A DNA stretch of 64,000 bases. Origin: Tenebrio molitor. Its lineage: Eukaryota; Arthropoda; Insecta; Coleoptera; Tenebrionidae. Shown in pieces: positions 43,101 to 52,819 of the stretch (within the stretch, counting starts at the first letter, position 1; each line of letters starts with the position of its first letter). The notes beneath the pieces were generated by a model. The model ran no database searches. It was given only the letters and a program-made list of their open reading frames with translations, and was not told the origin of the DNA. A program made the position numbers and the translations under genes. The stretch is from positions 12,152,001 to 12,216,000 of the forward strand of contig NC_091052.1 in NCBI RefSeq assembly GCF_963966145.1, given 5' to 3'.

Positions 43101-46100
43101 CCAGAGCGAAACCGCCACTGACGTCCAACCAACATTAGACGCGTCCTTCCTGATAATCTCTTCGCTACACCGTCATTAAACGGCAATCTGTTGGTGCGGT
43201 ATCGAAAAGAACTAAGGGTGAGTGTTCACTCGATTCGCGTACAAAAGCGCCGTTGCGGAAATGCTCGGCGATCGTCGAATAACAATCGAAATGATTGGCC
43301 GCAATGGCGGACCGTTAAGACGATTTATCTGTGGCGCTAATTGCAGTGTTAAAACGGTAGCCAGTAAATCAATTAGGAATATTCAACGTCAAATTTCACA
43401 GTAATGCACTGACAATTACAGGCAATTACTTGTATACAATTTAGTAGACGTGCGTGTAATGAGGTGTTTCATCCGACGAAGAGTGGCATGCAGAGTGAAA
43501 CTAGCTGCGGAGTTGTCGAACGGAAACCTTAAGTTAGATGGCGCGTGAAGGACTCCAAATGCCTCCGATGGCTGATCATGAATACGGTGTAATGACCCCG
43601 CAATTATTATTACAGTTTCATGAAACTAATTGATTGTTCCGACTGGATCGCGACCGGATTAATTGTGGCCGCCATTTTCCGTCAGTCGAACAGTCGAAAC
43701 GCGTCTCCCGTGAAATTCACCACCATCTGTCGAAGACGTCACCACCCTCCTCGTTCACGACGATTCTGACCAGAGGTCGCTGTCGTTCTGATGTCAAACT
43801 CACACCGTTTCACCTGCCGCGCAATTACTCGTTTCGACAGATTGCTCGTTCAAATTGCACAAATCTGTTCTAATGTCAACGAAAAATTATTATCGTGTAT
43901 GAAACACGAACGATTAAAAAATTATTTCAGTTCCAAATCGAGTGCGCAGAAAAATCACACGAACTAGTCGTGCAACCTATTGAAACACAACTTTTTCTAA
44001 TTAAATTACAACGTTCCGCGTATATCGGAAAATTTATTATTGTATTGGCGGCATGCACTTCGGCGGCCATGATAAATAAATCATTATGTAAAGTTTATTA
44101 AACCGCAGTTGTAGTTAATGAAGTGTGGCCTCAAGGACTGACCGCGTGCACCGGTGTCCTTTGCTGCCGCATTTGCATACCGCGGACCGAAAATGTAGTG
44201 ATGCGTGCGAAGCCAGCTAGTGAGCGCCCACCTTAAGAGTCACCCTACCGACGGACGGCGTGGATTGAAAATCGGTACCGCCGATCCGTCCAATTAATAT
44301 TCCCACCTCATTTTTTATTATCGGAGCTATTGACAAATTATGTCATCAAAGTTAGATATATAAAAGCGCACATAAATTTAATTATTATATCATCGCTAAT
44401 AATATGTTGTTAAAAGCGCAGGCATCGTCGACGTATCAACTAGGAATATATTAATGTGTGAACTCATTAATTTTTATTATCGATAAATCCCCGATTTATT
44501 TTTACTGCGGCGTCCGTTAAAGCCAAATCAATTTTTATTGTTCCAGATTTAATTAGGCACTGACAACAAAATAACGCATGCTAATAAATTCCGTTTTATC
44601 AGCAAGAAAAACCAATAAAACTGTAAATGGTAACTAGTGCAACAGTAAAATGCGACGTAAAGTATTCCGTTAATGTAAATAAATAGACGCAAACTGGACT
44701 TTGCGTTCCCGGGGCTAGTAAAAGCTTAAAAAAAAAACAATTAAACAAACTGGTAGAGTAAACTGAACGATTGTGGGGGTTGGGAGGGGGCCAATACCCT
44801 CTCGCAAACAAACATCATGCGTAAACAACTCCCCTTCCGTTAAACTGCAGATGATCGAAATTAAAATATGTTTTTCAATTAAAACTGCATCGACCGGTGA
44901 TTGTAAGCGAATTTAAAATGCAATAAATTCACTAGACGGAGAATTTTAGTTAGCATTTATGAAAGCAAATGAATGGCCATTATTTCGTGCCCGTATTGTT
45001 GTGAAATACAATAACCAAATGTTGGAATTATAATTAAAACACGTAACTACCAGTATTCGCATCGATTTCGGCCGTTAATACAAGCATGAACTCATTACAA
45101 ATAATTGCATTATCATGAAATAGCTTGTGACAGCAGGTGCATGTTCAAAATTAAAATTTATTGCGAATTCTTCCACTGTAAAATACTGGCCGACATAAAG
45201 CCGCTATAAACACGGCCATTCGCTAAATTTAATGAAACGTTATTTTCAAATATAAAGCGGGCACAGCTCTAGCTTAATACAATTTGCGCCACGGCTTCAT
45301 CAATAAAACTCCGACCGCACCGGTCCATTTTTCTGTTGGACTTACCATCACGTAATGCCTCTGGATTTCGATTTTCTCGCTGGCCAATTTTTCGCATTCC
45401 AATTTTAAACTGAAACAAAAACACACCAATTAGCAAAATTCACGAAGGGCACAGAGCGCTATCGGTTGGCGAAAAATCGTCGGCGAATGTTCGTCAAGCA
45501 CGAAACCACAACGAATAAAATTCGATTCTACAAATTAATCACGGTTTTGGAAAAAGGCAAAAAAAAAAACAAAGTCTTGTTTATTTCGCGTAATTTTGTT
45601 TTAACTGAAGCGATTTAGAATTTGTTTTTTCGCGAAACCAGCCCGCGGGCCAATTATGGTCTCGTATTTATTGTTCGGACCCCCAAATGAGCAACGTTTG
45701 TTTGTGTCAAAATGTTGTCCCCGAGCCGTTGTCGGATGCTTCGATAATTGATTAATTAAATAGCGCCGACTTTATTACGAAAATAATCACGAATAATGGA
45801 CCCCTAATAATGGGCTAATCTGACGATTAGTCTGAACAAGGGAATCGGTAGCATGTAAAAAATGTTATCTCAAGTGGGGACATTTCATGGTTATTTTTAT
45901 GTTATTTGGAAGTGGAAATACAAGTTCCACCAGACAAGTTACCAAATACAAGTAGATTTTAATGGACGGAATGGCTCGCCGAAAGAGAACGGAATATTTA
46001 AAAAGCAATTACAATTTTTCAAATAAATATAAATTAGAAATACTAAAAGCATTCCACGCATGTCTGAATGCCCGACACATTTTCCAGATTTTATATTTTT

Positions 46101-46588
46101 ATGGACACATCGGTCGACGATAAAGACGGTGCTGCTCCAATTAACCAAAAACAAAAATTCCTCCCGACAAACTTCCACGACTATTTAAATTTACCAATAA
46201 ACTAATCGCTCGTTATGGTAATTGGTTTTTTAAACCGATTCCGATAACGTTATTAACTGATTACCATTACAATGTTTCGCAAAAACAACGTCATTATGTG
46301 GGAGGTATAATTATCGAATCGATTCCGATAATAGGGGTGCAGTAAATATTGGGCTCGATTCAAGGTCTCCCTTGAAGACATAATAACACCAATCGACTAC
46401 AAAGACTCGGAACCCTCGCGCACAAAGTGGAGACCGATTCCTTCACGCGAATTCAAATCGCCAGGACATTTCCGACAAGATTCCACTTACTTGTGATACT
46501 GGGCCTGAAGAAAATTAAATTCTTCTTTTATCCTGTCGCAAGATTCACCGACCGTGAATTTGAATGGCTGTCCGGGCTGTGGAGGACC
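1069..46588 (-). CDS. gro: Groucho/TLE transcriptional corepressor, 12 coding exons, first exon missing
   Basis: Nuclear WD40 corepressor that binds DNA-bound repressors (Hes-type WRPW, Engrailed-type eh1, Runt, TCF) and silences Notch, Wnt and segmentation targets. Joining twelve minus-strand exons gives 738 codons plus TGA without a frame break; fly and human proteins are about 720-770 residues, so only a short N-terminus is absent. Visible-residue layout: Q domain about 9-115 (FKFTVGESCDRIKEEF, coiled-coil leucines); GP domain about 116-203; CcN about 204-250 with a TP site in RPRTPQE, basic HKKPKKEEK and acidic SDGEKSDQD; SP domain to about 411; WD40 propeller from AYSFHVSADGQ to KATVYEVIY. 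All introns are GT-AG. No in-frame start is used because the N-terminal exon (MYP... in relatives) was not found in the window. Identification is near certain from almost residue-for-residue WD40 agreement with known Groucho/TLE proteins. The coleopteran assignment is an inference. Confidence 0.97.
1239..1862 (-). CDS. gro: gro coding exon K: WD40 propeller core
   Basis: The largest exon (208 codons) runs from QRDNYIRSVKLLPDG through NLSIWDLASPTPRIK, CSDGNIAVWDLHNQ, DNTVRSWDLREGRQ and LHLHESCVLSLRFA to TPYGASIFQ. It covers most propeller blades, including the face that binds WRPW and eh1 peptides. The acceptor is GTTGCAG and the donor CAG|GTATGT, phase 0 on both sides. Confidence 0.97.
1921..2170 (-). 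CDS. gro: gro coding exon J: start of WD40 propeller
   Basis: It encodes AYSFHVSADGQMQPVPFPPD, then ALIGPGIPRHARQINTLSHG and the first WD repeat up to KVWDISQPGSKSPVSQLDCL. This part is almost invariant from fly to human. The acceptor is TTTGCAG. The donor CTG|GTTGGT is non-consensus at positions +3 to +4, but the joined frame (DCL-QRDNYIRS) leaves no alternative. Confidence 0.96.
2243..2420 (-). CDS. gro: gro coding exon I: SP domain, C-terminal part
   Basis: After completing a Gly codon it encodes APHDLQAAAAAGAYGGLHNN and on to YDPHSQMRAPVVPGLGGIPGGK, plus two bases of a Pro codon. The Ala run and YDPHxxMR match the end of the TLE SP domain. The acceptor is CTTTGCAG and the donor CC|GTAAGT. 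The intron before it is only 65 bp. Confidence 0.95.
2486..2831 (-). CDS. gro: gro coding exon H: CcN end and SP domain
   Basis: It begins HSDGEKSDQDLVVDDASEDP, the acidic CK2-type part of CcN. It continues as a Ser/Pro/Thr-rich SP domain (SPRENGIDKLVPKKE, PSTPISKSVTPTS), the region that carries MAPK/HIPK-type phosphosites in Groucho proteins. The acceptor is TTTTGCAG and the donor GTAAGC. It has 115 codons plus one base. Confidence 0.95.
2832..4567 (-). other. gro intron, 1.7 kb
   Basis: No coding sequence or known RNA gene is supported here. It is CpG-rich with many TAATTA-type words. A short array of about three AACGAGAA-type 8-base units lies near 3180-3204. Confidence 0.8.
4568..4669 (-). 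CDS. gro: gro coding exon G: CcN region with NLS
   Basis: Thirty-four codons encode RNSISPAEREKYRPRTPQ, then ENEHKKPKKEEKDMGH. The RTPQ site is of CDK type and the basic HKKPKKEEK run is the likely nuclear localisation signal. The acceptor is TTTTCTAG, preceded in frame by a stop, and the donor is CAC|GTAAGTA. Phase is 0 on both sides. Confidence 0.95.
6629..6644 (+). repeat. (GT)8 microsatellite
   Basis: An uninterrupted GT run followed by TTGTGT. A complementary AC run lies about 230 bases away. Confidence 0.9.
6873..6892 (+). repeat. (AC)10 microsatellite
   Basis: A perfect AC run, followed by ATACACC. It is inverted relative to the GT run at 6629-6644. Confidence 0.9.
8473..8487 (+). 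repeat. (AC)7 microsatellite
   Basis: A short perfect AC run in intronic DNA. Confidence 0.85.
12551..12635. repeat. 14-bp perfect inverted repeat, 57-base loop
   Basis: TCGCGAAGAAGAGG at 12551-12564 is perfectly complementary to CCTCTTCTTCGCGA at 12622-12635. The stem is GC-containing and includes the palindrome TCGCGA at its base. No known element was recognised. Confidence 0.7.
13003..13073 (+). repeat. GTC/GAC trinucleotide-rich low complexity
   Basis: Runs of CGTCGTC followed by GACGACGAC form an imperfect trinucleotide repeat that is itself largely self-complementary. Open frames across it are repeat artefacts (poly-Asp, poly-Ser). Confidence 0.75.
15085..15311. repeat. Hairpin 1: 53-bp inverted repeat
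   Basis: The arms 15085-15137 and 15259-15311 are about 83% identical as inverted copies, with a central spacer of about 121 bases. The shared core is TAAAGTTGA(T/C)TCAAGT(C/T)GC. It lies in an AT-rich, CpG-poor block unlike the rest of the intron. Confidence 0.75.
15382..15552. repeat. Hairpin 2: near-perfect long inverted repeat
   Basis: The arms 15382-15452 and 15470-15552 pair almost perfectly around a 17-base loop. One mismatch lies near each end of the stem, and the right arm carries 12 extra bases, part of them around CGAGGG near 15491-15502. A transcript of either strand would fold into a stem of about 70 bp. No coding potential. Confidence 0.9.
15578..15731. repeat. Hairpin 3: 49-bp inverted repeat
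   Basis: The arms 15578-15626 and 15683-15731 are about 84% identical as inverted copies with a 56-base spacer. Shared blocks are TAAATAACA, GTTCATCAA and TTGGCTTT. It follows hairpin 2 after only 25 bases. Confidence 0.75.
18941..18966 (-). CDS. gro: gro coding exon F: 26-bp microexon
   Basis: This microexon supplies two bases completing Gly and then INSAEERH. It joins exon E to exon G as ...SNSG-INSAEERH-RNSISP..., where fly has GLEGPAAAEERL-RNSVSP. It is bounded by CCTGCAG and by GTGAGT. Both flanking phases (1 in, 0 out) require exactly such an exon, which supports the call despite the small size. It ends the GP domain. Confidence 0.92.
18967..22979 (-). other. gro intron, 4.0 kb
   Basis: No gene is supported. 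The DNA is CpG-rich and similar in composition to the neighbouring introns. Nothing repetitive beyond short homopolymers was seen. Confidence 0.75.
22980..23217 (-). CDS. gro: gro coding exon E: GP domain
   Basis: The exon encodes QQRPDLPRLLQQMHAQ through a Pro/Ala/Gly/Leu-rich stretch to ...SKPDLHRPDDVKSNS plus one base of the next codon. This is the poorly conserved Gly/Pro-rich GP domain, which contacts HDAC (Rpd3). The acceptor is TTTTCCAG; the donor G|GTTAGT is not optimal and ends the exon in phase 1. A second potential donor, GAC|GTAAAA, lies 16 bases upstream and would end the exon at 22996 in phase 0. Confidence 0.94.
28796..28801 (-). terminator. Candidate intronic poly(A) signal AATAAA
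   Basis: AATAAA on the minus strand lies shortly after the read-through stop of exon D. GT-rich stretches (TGTTTGTTTGTAC, TTGTGTGTTTAC) follow about 40 to 75 bases downstream, as expected of a cleavage site. In AT-rich DNA the hexamer is also common by chance. Confidence 0.25.
28887..28943 (-). other. gro: Possible read-through end of a short gro isoform
   Basis: Past the exon D donor the open frame adds VSIPSSLACRLPVPEMIT and ends at TAA (28887-28889). A canonical AATAAA lies 86 bases further downstream. This could make a truncated protein holding only the Q domain, like vertebrate AES/TLE5. The donor is strong, so this would be a minor form at best. It is inferred from sequence only. Confidence 0.25.
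28944..29081 (-). CDS. gro: gro coding exon D: C-terminal part of Q domain
   Basis: Forty-six codons run from TEIAKRLNAIIAQILPF to QVTMTELNAIIG, the second half of the Q domain. The acceptor is CTTTCCAG and the donor GGA|GTAAGT, phase 0 on both sides. If the donor is not used, the frame continues for 18 codons (ending ...PVPEMIT) to TAA at 28887-28889. That would give a Q-domain-only product; see the separate entry. Confidence 0.96.
31757..31770 (+). repeat. (GT)7 microsatellite
   Basis: A short perfect GT run within an AT-rich intronic island. Confidence 0.85.
31912..31932. repeat. 9-bp perfect hairpin, 3-base loop
   Basis: ACGTAAAAC and GTTTTACGT flank TAT. It sits at the edge of an AT-rich island. 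Confidence 0.6.
33019..33097 (+). repeat. Dispersed repeat copy 1 (inverted partner at 36.9 kb)
   Basis: A core of 54 bases containing GATAATAATGCGGAATCTGG and CCCCGAATGCTTGCAG recurs inverted at 36936-36994, with one 5-6 base indel. Weaker similarity extends about 25 bases further out. Confidence 0.75.
35471..35486 (+). repeat. (CA)8 microsatellite
   Basis: A short perfect CA run in intronic DNA. Confidence 0.85.
36705..36739. repeat. 14-bp perfect hairpin, 7-base loop
   Basis: AACATGTTTGACAA and TTGTCAAACATGTT flank TACATCG. It lies about 200 bases from the dispersed repeat copy at 36.9 kb, in the same AT-rich island. Confidence 0.8.
36936..37021 (-). repeat. Dispersed repeat copy 2 (inverted partner at 33.0 kb)
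   Basis: The minus strand matches 33019-33097, best over 36936-36994. Both copies lie in AT-rich, CpG-poor islands, which suggests one family of mobile element. The family was not recognised. Confidence 0.75.
40283..40327 (-). CDS. gro: gro coding exon C: 45-bp Q domain exon
   Basis: This 15-codon exon encodes YYEMSYGLNVEMHKQ, an essentially invariant Groucho/TLE segment. The acceptor is GTTTCAG and the donor CAG|GTAAGC, with phase 0 on both sides. Skipping it would keep the frame but remove part of the tetramerisation coiled coil. Confidence 0.96.
40328..45345 (-). other. gro intron, 5.0 kb, containing a MITE
   Basis: It contains the TTAA-flanked MITE at 40715-41283. The rest is AT-rich to mixed, with no gene supported. 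Confidence 0.8.
40715..41283. mobile_element. 569-bp TTAA-target MITE (piggyBac-like)
   Basis: Perfect 12-bp terminal inverted repeats, GGTATTTGGCTC at 40715-40726 and GAGCCAAATACC at 41272-41283, are each flanked by TTAA (40711-40714 and 41284-41287). TTAA duplications are the hallmark of piggyBac-type transposases. The interior is AT-rich, CpG-poor and carries no transposase frame, so the copy is non-autonomous. It sits about 390 bases upstream of exon C in transcription order. The exact superfamily is an inference from the target site. Confidence 0.85.
45346..45409 (-). CDS. gro: gro coding exon B: Q domain coiled coil
   Basis: After one base completing the split codon, the exon encodes LKLECEKLASEKIEIQRHYVM. 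The acceptor is TTTCAG and the donor GTAAGT. This is the first amphipathic helix of the tetramerisation domain, and only conservative changes separate it from TLE1. The exon has 64 bases and ends in phase 0. Confidence 0.96.
45410..46490 (-). other. gro intron, 1.1 kb
   Basis: Non-coding, AT-rich; nothing further supported. Confidence 0.8.
46491..46588 (-). CDS. gro: gro coding exon A: start of Q domain
   Basis: This exon encodes GPPQPGQPFKFTVGES, then CDRIKEEFNFLQAQYH and two bases of the next codon. A long pyrimidine run and TTGCAG precede it, and the donor is GTAAGT. It starts in phase 0 and ends in phase 2. The split codon joins the next exon as Asn (YHN-LKLECEK), where fly and human proteins have Ser. 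It is the most upstream exon visible; an exon with the start codon must lie further right. Confidence 0.95.
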
Positions 46589-49500
46589 CTGCAAAAAAAA
46601 AATCTTCATCAAACAAAGCCCAATCCCGTTGGCACTAAACTCGTAAATAACCACCGGTGAACAGACATAATATGCATTTAATTAGTACTCGCAGTCAAAA
46701 TAAAACATTTATGTTAAATGCGGCTTGATAAAATAAACAGATGCTAAAATGAACCCCATCAGAATTGTTAATGGCAGATGATCGGGGCGATACATCGAGT
46801 CAACGAAATCAATCCGATTCGACCACGCCGCCATCATCGAATTGCACATTAGCCCGTTCCACGTCGAAAAACATAAACAAACAACACGAATAGAATCGTC
46901 GTCGCCTTATTACTTTCTCATCGAGTAAAAAACGATAATACATCCTCCGGAGTCTAGATGAACGGGACCATTGTGGTCTGGTGTTAATACGGCGAAGCTG
47001 CGCCACCAGTGAATAGCAGCTGTCATCACAAAGATGCACAAGTGCCAACATTATCTATTCCCGGAGCACCGCATTTCAAATCCCGCTCCTGCAATAACAG
47101 AACACTATTCGGAACACAATTCTTTATTGCGGTCTCGGCGGTAGGGTGACAGTTCCGATGATCCAGGGGGCGCTACTTGTGGACGCCGTGCGAAAACACA
47201 CGAGATTCAATTTATTCCGGACATGAGAGATACGAAGAGGAAACGCCTTTTTGAGCGTTTGGAACCCGAACGAACGAAAAGAGCCCACCATTGTATTTTT
47301 AAACACACCTGGCAAGTAAACGACGACTTAATAATAAATTGTGATGCAAGAGCAGTACCTTGGCTCCTTTACAAACCCGATAATTATTAACATTTGGCGG
47401 TTGTGAATAACAAATCGTATTATAAAAACCCACGTACGCCCGAAACACCTGTTGAGAATAAAATTAAAAGTGAACGGAACCCACCAGCGACTAATTTACA
47501 ACCGAAAAAAAATAATTGTTTCGGGTGTAACAAACTCGTGTGAACAACATTATACCCGGTAGAGAGGAAAAAATCTGTGTCGGAGCTCCGCGAGAGATTA
47601 ACTATCGAGAGTAAGACATTAATAGTCCTGTGATCATTTCGAATGACTGAAATATAGAAGATTAAAGAGAAATAGCTGCCGGATATTACGTCACTGTATA
47701 TTTATTTACTCGAGTAAATATTAGCATTCGCCCATTCATCAGGTGTGTACACAAGCTGCATATCATTTCCTTACAAATATTCGGGGCTTTCTGGAATAAA
47801 TATTGATTTTAGAAGTAGTTTACACTTGGACAGTCATTTCACCTAGGGACGTTCCAAATAAATTATTCATTCGACAGGACCGGTCTCTTTTAAATTCCAG
47901 ATTGCCCCAACAGAATATTTATATTGGCGGGATCTCGCAAAAATGCACCTGGAAAACACGCTTGTGGTGCATCTTGCCGAAACTGGTTTTGGGAAACATT
48001 TTTGACGAATTTCGGAAATTGGAAAATGTGTGAACTCACGCAACACACCCGATACGCGGAAGTTCACTCAACAACTACGTGATCGTGCGTGCTGGCGTTT
48101 TTTCGAAAAATTCGCGCGAAAAAATGTCGCAAAAATGCCAACGCTTTTTTGCCAAAAAGATATATGATATATGACAACACTTTTTCATCTCGGCGCCGTC
48201 TACTAATTTGCAAAATTCCGAACACACGATGACAAATCAATTTAAATCGAATTCGACGTCCGTATCGCGCATTAAGTAATTACTTAAGTGCCTCAAGACT
48301 CTCAATTAAGACGACGTATTCGCCTCATTACGGCGAAGCATCTGGTCAATGATGTAATAATAGTTCTTAAGACCTATAATTTAGATGCAGTTCACCAACT
48401 CATGAATATGAGTGGCTCAACATTTAATTGCTCGGATCACCTGTCTTTCGTCTCTCGGACTCGGGAGGTAATTACGCAAATTATTGTATCATCTTTTCAC
48501 CATTAACGATGAGTCACCTATCCGCAGCTTCTGTTACTTTCTCTTTCGTGAATCGCCAGACATCCGATTTAATTAATTAATAATTTAAAAAAAAATATCA
48601 TAATCGACGTTAATCACAGCGATCGAAAGAAATTGTTGTGCCGAATGACGTTACTAAAAAACCCATGTTCCAAATCCTGTAATTAATAAAACCGATTGAG
48701 AATGTTTATAAGACCATTACATTTTATGGGTTTTATTTAATTAATGCCTCTTTAATTTATCAGCTCCGTAATAATTCATAACTGGTCGCAGCTCGGCGGT
48801 TACATTTTGAATTACTGCCTTGGATGATTAATATTGTTTTATTTTTTCCATAATTGGCAATAAATTTTAAAAACACGATACAAATAGGTACGAGGCTACG
48901 GAGCACTCACTTAAACAACGCTTACGCGCTCGTTTGTTTCTGGCTTAAGACGCGTTCACACCGCCCGTCGGCGTACGCAAATGCAAATTCGACCAGTTCC
49001 GACGACAATTTTTCTGGAGCGGAGTTTGTAAACGGCAACCCAACAACCTTTGTCGTGGCACTTCTTTGTCGAAGAACGTTGAAAGTTCAGTCGTCTCGAC
49101 ACTTGTATCTTGCGCTTTAATCTGTGTAAACATTTTCGGTGGCTATTTATGCAAAGTGTGGAGTTTGCGTGCGCGAATAATGATCAAAAGGAGGGAAAAA
49201 AATAGAAGAAAAAAATAAAGTCGTCAGCCATTATTAGCAGAAGTCGTAATAACTAAGTAGGTGATAATGTGAAATGGCGTGACCGTTAATGGAAATGTGC
49301 GTGCGTGCATGTGCGTGGTCTCGGATTGGTAACAATGGGACGGGGGGGGCCGTTTGTGCCGTTTGCTTCGCTAATATTGATAGTGGCGCGGATAATTCTA
49401 GCATGCGACAGTATAATACATTCCGGAGACGTGTTCGGATTTTCAGGGACGCACGAGGTTTGTTTCACGGGAGCCAGATCGTATCGTCCTGCGAGCTGGA

Positions 49501-52500
49501 ATTAGTGAAAAAACACGATTTGCCGCATTACTTCACAATCGAAATGCATTATTCATCGGTAATTAATTGAACGTGTAACAACTTCTGAGAACAAGCTCGA
49601 CTGACAGGCGGCCATCAACGGCGTTATTAACGTTTTTGTTGGGCGACTCCTTTCTTTCGATGCAAATTTATTCGACGGATGGGCGCGGAACGGCCACAGT
49701 TTAGTCCGGTATGGAAACCGACGACGTACGGTGGACGTACTTATTTTCGACGGATACAGACTGGGTACACTCACAATAACTGTACAAACATGATGCGGGA
49801 GTTGTTGCGCGGCCCACCATTGTATGCTAATGTCTTCCCCTCTTCATATCCAGGCACGATCGTGTTTGTACGTTCGTTTTACATAAATGATTCAGGATAT
49901 GTTGTTGGTTAACTGTGGCGGCGTGTTTATTTAAGCGATTTTGCGGTCGACGAAGCCAAATGAACGATGGCGTTACATTAACGACAAGAACTAATGAATT
50001 TAAATTGGCATGACGGGCACAGGTACGGTCGAAAATTCCACTCGAAATGTAGTCATGCAAATCTGACAAGACGTTAAGTTGGATTTATTTAATTGATGCT
50101 GTTTGATTTTAAGGACGGCAATTTAGCACCTATTCCGACTAATTAATCATCGGAAACCTGTTATTAAGCCAGGTCCGGAGCCGGCACCGATTTACGTTTT
50201 TGTGAGGGAATGCTGGATGGAAATTATAATACAATTAGATAGGAAACGGACTGGCATAATCGCTGTTTGTGTAATAATAATAATACCTGTAATTATCGAT
50301 AATTGTGCAATTTATTCGGGGAAAAAATCGAAATTAACATTCGAAAAGCATCACGGCGTCGGCTTAATTAGTTAGTTACGACGAACAAAATTCGCTATTT
50401 ATTAACACCGGTGTGCCCGGTAATGACGGTAAATTCTTGTTGACGTTGCGATCATGTCAAATGTATTATTGCGATTACGTAAAACTTTCGGTTCTGATCA
50501 TTAAAACGTTTCTAAATTATTCAACATTTGGCAGTCGCGCTTACTGCCGATTTAATTACGCGGATCTTTCCAAATCGATTACCGAACGGAGGGGCGAGTG
50601 CGAAATGTAAGTAAGAGTGCGTGGAGGAGGATAATTACCCCGCAAATGAATAAATCCTGATTAATTTCACAAATATGCAGCATTATTCATTAACATCAGT
50701 CACGCACTTTCCAAGTTGCAAATCGAAAAAAAGCAAACTTACGGCCGACAGTTGCAACGAATTATTCAAATAAGTCACACCATACAAAAAATTTAATGGA
50801 CGAATAAATTAGATACACTTTTTTCGTAAAACTGAAGGCTTAGTTTAAAGAAAAACGTGCACTGGGTTTAAGGGTGATGATAAAGTATGTACTGTATCAA
50901 ACAAACACCAAGCGGTTCAAATTTTCATTTGAATAAACTAAAGTAAAAATAAATAAAATGAAAAAATATAAATACGAATGCAATATTCAGCGTTGACATT
51001 TTAAAATAACTGTCCAGAGTGTTTGAATATTCGACATCTGGTTAAAATTCGAATTGGACAAAAGTTCAATTTATTTTCATACATATTCATTGTTTGTCCA
51101 CTAGCAAAAATAGGGTGAATAAAAAAATTTAAAATATTAATTTAAAAACTGAGGTTAACAAATTCAAGTTAAGGTTATAAAATAAAAATCTGCACTGTGT
51201 GAGAAATTGTAATTATGTACATACATATTAACAATTGCATCTAAAATATTTCCACAAAATAATTAATCAATTAATAATACTGGTTTACACAAAAACATGG
51301 TTTTTTTTCGTTCCCGTCGAAAGTAGGCGTTAAAGAGTCGATTGTGAACGCACCACAATTACAGATCACGGATCAGTTGTTTAAAACTAACCTCACTTTT
51401 GCGTTGTTTGTATTTTTACTCTGCAGACTGACGAGTGGCGATCGATCTTCAACGCCTCCTTTGAGGAGAAATTAAAAAAAAAGATCCGATAGATTCAAGT
51501 GTGCTAAATCCAAATCTGACAGCAGAATTGTTCTATCACAACCAGTTTTCTAGAGACAAAATTCAATTCTTATTAAAAAAAAAATGACCCCGTGAGTGCT
51601 ATATCTTAGACTTAGAGGAAGCTCTCCCTCCTCATGGCCATTTGAGGCAGCCACTTCATTCTTTCGAAAGAAATCCAAATGAGAACAGAGAAAATATGTT
51701 TAAAGACATGACTGTAGGGAAAAAAATCGTGTACATATATTGTTCCTCGTAATTTTGCGTGTTCTTATTCCCGAGGAAATTGCAGGATACACTTTCAAAC
51801 GCCGTCCACGCTCCTCTTTCAGTACCACTGAGTTTGGTTTTGAAGATGGCACCCTTGAAAAGTTTCCGAATTTGAGATTCAATAAAAATGCTTTCTTTTC
51901 TTTTTGCTTCAATGATGTGAAAAAACTTCCCCTTAAGGTTCCATCTCCATACGCACTACTTTTATATAAACTTTTATCTACTCCAGCTTTACATGGATTT
52001 AAGGTGAACACATTTTTTCACTGTTTTCTAAAGGTTTACCATTTTTGTATCACCGTACTACATATTTCTGTTCTTCTGGGTTATGACATGCTGCTGTACC
52101 GAATGTCTTTCGCTCACCATACCCTCACATACAAAAATAACAAAAACCTTGTGTAACTGTCTTATAGCTCCATTTACATTGTTACGACAGTCAGCACGAA
52201 GCACGAACGTTCCAACAGTAGTTCGAGTACTGAAATTTATCGAGCAAAAGCTTCGTGTTGTTATATTTCTCTTTCACATTTACTGCGTGAGTCAAAGGAA
52301 CTGAAGTGTGTCGGTTGTAAAATTTTGTCACCTCTTACAAGCATAATTAACAAATCTTTTAACTAAACACAGAGTATTTTCTCACAAAACTCGATATTCC
52401 GCAAAAATGGTTTGTGATAAAGTTATTTCGCTTCCACCCACAGCAAGTAAATATGTAGATAAAAATTTTGATAAACTTTCAACAGAAAAATTCTGATGAG

Positions 52501-52597
52501 AGACAAGTTCTTTTGATGTTCGACGTTTTGGTAAATTTAGATTTCGGGAACGCTTTTGACATAATGAGAGCTCCCTAGGCCCGCAGAGAGTATACAC

Positions 52598-52819
52598 CTA
52601 ATTATCCTCGGTACAACAACCTCCGATCAAATAAACAATAATTTTGATAAATCTTAACGTTGATGATTCCAAAAGATTTCCTCGTGTCCAAATAGTGGTT
52701 TTTCCAAATTTATATTTTCCCTTAAATTTGTAATTTCCAAATATTTGCTTCATTTGTATCACCACAATATTTTCACAGTCCATTGCAATTAACTCACATT
52801 TCGACATTTTTTTTGTCAT
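52598..52819 (-). pseudogene. Possible remnant of a transposase, unproven
   Basis: A 73-codon frame in AT-rich DNA contains GKTTIWTRGNLLESSTLRF followed by IKIIVYLI. It weakly resembles the region after the zinc ribbon of ISXO2-like transposases (an R-x-S/N-F-F-x-x-S-x-L pattern before a hydrophobic helix). The cysteine pairs and the catalytic region are not visible. It could equally be chance. Confidence 0.15.

Noticed and set aside
51740..52156. Plus-strand ORF of 138 codons
   Set aside because: No recognisable domain, AT-rich low-complexity composition (Phe/Leu/Ser), and no splice or homology support; treated as chance or a remnant.
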